A DNA stretch of 64,000 bases from CAWDYA01 sp963806495 (GTDB taxonomy: Bacteria > Acidobacteriota > Polarisedimenticolia > JACPZX01 > DASXTC01). The DNA lies in NCBI GenBank assembly GCA_963806495.1, contig CAWDYA010000010.1:124001-188000 (forward strand), given 5' to 3'. Under the pieces are notes generated by a model that was not told the origin of the DNA, searched no databases, and saw only the letters and a list, made by a program, of their open reading frames with translations. Each line of letters opens with the position of its first letter. Position 1 is the stretch's first letter. Both the position numbers and the translations under genes were made by a program. Positions 60,932 through 64,000 of the stretch are shown here, piece after piece.

Positions 60932-62341
60932 CTAGGGCACTTGCTTCACCGCCGGAGGGTTCCATTTGCCGGTGAGGGCATCGGGCTTCGGGGCGTAGAG
61001 ACGCATGGTCAGGTTGAACAGCTCTTTGGGCGCGGGAAGCCAATTGGCTTCCAGATCCTTGCCGGGACTTTCGTTCTGGAAATACAGATCGAGCGAACCA
61101 TCGGCATTGGTCTTGAACGGCATGTAACTGCTAAGCGCGAAGCGATTCAGCGCGTTGCCGACCTGGAAGCCCTCTCCGTCATAGAGCGTGATCGACCAGA
61201 AGGCGTTCACGGGCGGTGTTGCGCCCTTGGCGAAGTGAATGGTGTACTTGTTCGCGCCACTCAGCGGCTTGCCGGCTTCATCGCCGAGGTTCAGCGGATA
61301 GATCGCATCCTCGGGGAGATTCGCGCCAAGGCCCAGCTGGGTGACGATGGCACGCTTGAGGTAGTAGTTGCCGTACACGCCCATCGTGTCGGTATTCATC
61401 GACCAGCCGTTGGCGACCCGGGCCACCGTCGGCAGTTTCCACGCCATGAGTTTCTGGCCTTCAGCCGGGGCGGCTTCGAGGGCGCCTCGAATCACCGTGT
61501 CAACGTTCTTGATATCGAAACTCTTGCCAGGTTCGATTCCAAGGCGCTTCATCTGCGCAATGATCGGCTGGTCGGTGACATGAGGCGGATTCAGTTTCAT
61601 CAGTTCCGCTGCATAGGCGAAGTACTTATCCGCGGGCATGGTGTCGACCTGGGTCTTGGGCGGGGTCTTCATGTCCACACTCGGATCGATCTTTACAGTC
61701 ATCTGGGCGGGCGGCTTGCCCCAACTCGAGAGCGGGGTGATTTTGTAGCCCGCCTGGATCTTATTAACAGCAGGGTAATCGGCGGAGCCGTCGGTCTTGG
61801 TGCGGCCGATTACCCAGACATATGGTGTCGGTGCGGGAATGTGCGAGAAGCCGCTCGGCACCTCGCCCGTCCAGCCGGGAGGCGTGACAAGGAAGTTACC
61901 GGCCTGAGTGCCGGTGGTTCGCCAACCCGGCGAAGCGAAAACGTCAGTCCACATGTCGAGCATGGGCAGCAGGTAGTACCGGCCATCGGTATCCGGTGCG
62001 GAGACGATCAGCGGTTCCTTCGTCAGGTCCAACCAGGCGACGGAATAGAGCGTGTCGAAGTTGACACGCACGACGATTTTCAGATCGGCAGGCGGGTACT
62101 CCGGGACGCTGACGAACATGTTCATCGGTGCCTTGCCGAGCTCTTTGCCGGGTTCAACGTTCGTGCTTTGCAGACGGGTAATGTCCATCGACACCAGCGG
62201 GTAGAAGTAGATATAGGCGTCCACGGCGATGGCACGCGCCTCCGCTGCGCCGACCTTGTCTTGGGCGTGAGCCTGGATCTGTGGAAGCGCAAGCAGCGCC
62301 ATGATGCACCCAAACGCGATGAGTCTCGTGCGTTTCATCAT
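60932..62341 (-). CDS. DUF1254/DUF1214 domain exported protein
   Basis: A 469-residue secreted protein. The signal peptide is residues ~5-26 (RLIAFGCIMALLALPQIQAHA). The first half has DUF1254 marks such as VDAYIYFYPLVSMDITRLQS and VVRVNFDTLYSVAWLDLTKEP; the second half has DUF1214 marks such as FWSITLYDGEGFQVGNALNRF and NADGSLDLYFQNESPG. Start ATG 62341 is preceded by AAGGAGACAC. The function of this family is not established. Codon use is noticeably less GC-rich at third positions than the surrounding core genes, consistent with acquisition with the island. The nearest relatives are likely in other phyla, which a database search could confirm. Confidence 0.92.
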   Translation of the reverse strand: MMKRTRLIAFGCIMALLALPQIQAHAQDKVGAAEARAIAVDAYIYFYPLVSMDITRLQSTNVEPGKELGKAPMNMFVSVPEYPPADLKIVVRVNFDTLYSVAWLDLTKEPLIVSAPDTDGRYYLLPMLDMWTDVFASPGWRTTGTQAGNFLVTPPGWTGEVPSGFSHIPAPTPYVWVIGRTKTDGSADYPAVNKIQAGYKITPLSSWGKPPAQMTVKIDPSVDMKTPPKTQVDTMPADKYFAYAAELMKLNPPHVTDQPIIAQMKRLGIEPGKSFDIKNVDTVIRGALEAAPAEGQKLMAWKLPTVARVANGWSMNTDTMGVYGNYYLKRAIVTQLGLGANLPEDAIYPLNLGDEAGKPLSGANKYTIHFAKGATPPVNAFWSITLYDGEGFQVGNALNRFALSSYMPFKTNADGSLDLYFQNESPGKDLEANWLPAPKELFNLTMRLYAPKPDALTGKWNPPAVKQVP

Positions 62342-62854
62342 CTTGTGTCTCCTTTGGTATTGAATCGGATGAAAAACTGGGGAGCTAACGCTGAGCGTAG
62401 CCGGCGGCGGGTGAGTATGCGGACGACGTCCGCGCCGAGCCCGACGGCCCGCCGGCAGGTTGACGCTGCAGTTAGAATGGTGCTCGACCTACAGGTGGCG
62501 CCCACCGGAGCCACCGACCTGCCCTCAAGCATACGCCCGAAGGCGGCAGCCCGGAAGGGTCGTTGGTACGCCGGTCCCTCGGTGTTTACCTGCAGGTGCC
62601 AACCCCAGAGCCACGGCCTGGCCCTTCCCTATCCCTATGAGACACGCACCCGCCAGCCAAGGTGGCCCACCAACGTGATGCCGTTTCCGTGAAATCGGCA
62701 CGAGGATCACCACGGCAGACGACATGATGAAAGAACAAAGAAGGAAGACACGATTGGTTCTTGAGGCTACATTCTAACTAGAACCTATCTCAAAATCAAT
62801 TCGACAATCGATCTCCTGATGCGGTATCATGACGCGCGCTGCTTCAGTTGAGCG
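62342..62854. other. Island spacer without a recognisable gene
   Basis: This 513-base stretch holds no open frame I would accept. Short frames on both strands lack ribosome sites and protein-like composition. Near 62781 begins GAACCTATCTCAAAAT, which resembles the terminal sequence of IS5-family elements and probably marks the left end of the transposase element. No matching inverted copy is seen to the right. Confidence 0.6.
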
Positions 62855-63383
62855 TTGAGCGACGAACACTGGGAACGGATCAGGGAGCACTTCCCTGAAG
62901 AGAACATTCCTGACGGCCGCCCTGGCCGAAAGCCGATCCCGACACGCAGCGTGCTCGAGGCGGTTCTCTGGATCCTGAACACCGGCGCCCAGTGGCACAT
63001 GCTCCCGCAGTGCTACCCGAGCTACAAGACCGTTCATCGCCACTTCCAGAACTGGTGTCGCAACGAAGTTCTTCGCTCCGTCCTGACCGACCTCGCCAAC
63101 GGGTTGCGCGATGAGGGAGTCATCGACGAGCGCGAGAGCTTCATCGACGCGACGTTCGCCTCGGCGAAGGGCGGCGGTGAAGGCATCGGCCCCACGAAAC
63201 GCGGCAAGGGCGTGAAGATCATGGGGATCGTCGATCGTCATGGTTTGCCTCTGGTGGTCAGTACGCACGCGGCGAATCATCATGAAGTCACGCTGGTCCA
63301 GCTGACGTTTGACTTCTACATGATCGAGGCCAGGCCTGAGACACTGATCGGCGATCGGGCGTACGACAGCGACAAGCTCAATA
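62855..63383 (+). pseudogene. IS5-family transposase, 3'-truncated
   Basis: Family-typical IS5/IS427-group beginning SDEHWERIREHFPEE, then RSVLEAVLWILNTGAQWHMLP, FIDATF with the first catalytic Asp (residue 98) and LIGDRAYDSD with the second (residue 167). Similarity stops near 63383, after SDKL, where unrelated sequence follows, so the catalytic Glu and last third are missing. The start codon is TTG, right after an in-frame stop, so even the 5' end may be damaged. Left terminal sequence at about 62781. Not an active transposase. Confidence 0.9.
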
Positions 63384-63549
63384 CTCTCCCTCCAGTTTCG
63401 TGGGTCGCCAGTTCCCCAAGGAGATCGGACACGGTTGCGCCTACCTCTCACCACGCTGTCACCCTGGGGTAGAAGATCAGGCAGGAGCCGTCCTGTAACT
63501 CATTGAAATAAAAGGGGCGGTCCCTGCTCTCGTGTCGCGCAGCGACCTG

Positions 63550-63591
63550 CGAATCAGAAGGTCGGGTGTCCGAATCACCCAGGGGCCACCA
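63550..63591 (+). repeat. attR-like direct repeat (partial tRNA-Arg copy)
   Basis: A 42-base copy of the tRNA-Arg 3' end with two mismatches to 60134-60175. No 5' half of a tRNA is present upstream, so it is a residual attachment site and not a tRNA gene. It overlaps the end of the gene at the right edge. Confidence 0.85.
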
Positions 63592-64000
63592 CCACCCACC
63601 CGTGCCGGGGGCCTGGTTCGCCCATGAGGCGACCCGGCCTGTTTCCCAGGAGCTCCCCGGGCCCGGGCAGGCTCCGAACGCATGAAAGGGTCTCTGCCGC
63701 GCTGCGGTCCGCGAATTCCTGCCATGATTCACCGGGGACCCGCCTCGTTATCCACGTATACACTTCGCCACCTCTGCGGCTTTGCCGGGCCAGGGGTTGC
63801 CAGTCCCCGAACTCGGAGGTAGCCCACCAGATCTCCCCGCCGAGAATCGCCAGCTCGCGATGGGAGAGTTCCTTGATGAGTCGGGGTACCTGCCTCCGGG
63901 GCCAGCCGAACCTACCGGAAGACGATCGGACTGCCGTACGTGCGATTGCGTCCAACGTCATGCCGTACTCGCTGGCGAACGTTGGCGTTTGGTGGGAACC
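63575..64000 (-). CDS. Partial protein of unknown function, runs off the right edge
   Basis: Open reading frame on the minus strand from the right edge to a stop at 63575-63577, at least 141 residues. No start is required in the window: the frame stays open through the 39 bases upstream of the first ATG (63961). The protein includes LIKELSHRELAILGGEIWWA, TSEFGDWQPLARQSRRGGEV, and TRRVPGESWQEFADRSAAET, a plausible cytoplasmic fold that I do not recognise. The stop codon lies inside the right attachment repeat, so its original C-terminus may have been replaced when the island inserted. Residues RLMGEPGPRHGWVVVAPG at the end are of doubtful origin. Confidence 0.5.
   Translation of the reverse strand, partial: GSHQTPTFASEYGMTLDAIARTAVRSSSGRFGWPRRQVPRLIKELSHRELAILGGEIWWATSEFGDWQPLARQSRRGGEVYTWITRRVPGESWQEFADRSAAETLSCVRSLPGPGELLGNRPGRLMGEPGPRHGWVVVAPG

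Larger units (their letters stand above)
60134..63591 (+). mobile_element. Degraded tRNA-Arg genomic island
   Basis: A ~3.4-kb segment between two 42-base direct repeats of the tRNA-Arg 3' end. Contents: a truncated tyrosine recombinase next to the left repeat, a DUF1254/DUF1214 gene whose codon use is less GC-extreme than the neighbours, a 513-base stretch with no recognisable gene, and a truncated IS5-like transposase. The integrated form and integrase position are those of a classic integrative element, but it cannot mobilise itself now. Confidence 0.82.

Noticed and set aside
63541..63600. Second tRNA gene at the right repeat
   Set aside because: Only the 3' half is present; no acceptor 5' strand or D-arm upstream.
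1..64000. CRISPR array or tandem repeat system
   Set aside because: No regularly spaced direct repeats seen; the only convincing long repeat pair is the tRNA-Arg att duplication.

Overview
The window is high-GC DNA (about two-thirds G+C by eye) with densely packed genes that often overlap by 1-4 bases. It encodes signs of a Gram-negative cell: lipoprotein-export-like ABC/HlyD systems, periplasmic thiol proteins, a periplasmic-type di-heme cytochrome c and an outer-membrane-like protein. The gene mix (FtsX-type permeases, a zinc-ribbon/TPR Ser/Thr kinase, secreted peptidases, a fused homocysteine methyltransferase/methylene-THF reductase) would suit Acidobacteriota or a similar soil or sediment phylum. 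That is inference; there is no rRNA or taxonomic marker to settle it.

Layout. 1-204: 3' end of a prolyl oligopeptidase. 212-11869, minus strand: one run of nine closely spaced genes reading DEAD-box RNA helicase, MoxR AAA ATPase, CoxE-like VWA protein, RNase II-type exoribonuclease, FAD oxidoreductase, unknown protein, nitroreductase, membrane/TPR protein, Mrp Fe-S carrier ATPase. 12-17 kb: HEAT-like protein, SppA protease, DUF309 protein and two exported thioredoxin-fold proteins. 17-21.6 kb: a complete HlyD/ATPase/two-permease ABC operon. 21.8-29.2 kb: PLP desulfhydrase, DUF2085 protein, small unknowns, HAD hydrolase, an FAD oxidase, DnaJ. 29.3-37.9 kb: CPA2 antiporter, fused MetH-N/MetF, M50 protease, cytochrome c, M1 peptidase. 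38-43 kb: a large Ser/Thr kinase and a secreted beta-propeller. 43.5-53 kb: PtsN-like protein, zinc-ribbon protein, HU, M14 peptidase, pterin dehydratase, MacA/MacB-permease pair without an ATPase, ornithine cyclodeaminase-like enzyme, TPM, DUF948 and YtxH proteins. 53-59.7 kb: hybrid histidine kinase with an upstream response regulator, matrixin-like protease, cupin. 59.8-60.2 kb: ferredoxin and tRNA-Arg(ACG).

60.1-63.6 kb is a small degraded genomic island inserted at the 3' end of tRNA-Arg. It is bounded by a 42-bp imperfect direct repeat and holds an integrase remnant, a DUF1254/DUF1214 cargo gene and a truncated IS5-like transposase. An incomplete gene runs off the right edge.

Six otherwise intact, conserved genes between 0.2 and 38 kb (mrp, the RNase, sppA, the FAD oxidase, dnaJ, the M1 peptidase) carry single-base frameshifts. 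Most look like one extra base in a 2-3 base homopolymer, which points to sequence errors in the assembly rather than to six dead genes. Their coordinates are given across the frameshift.
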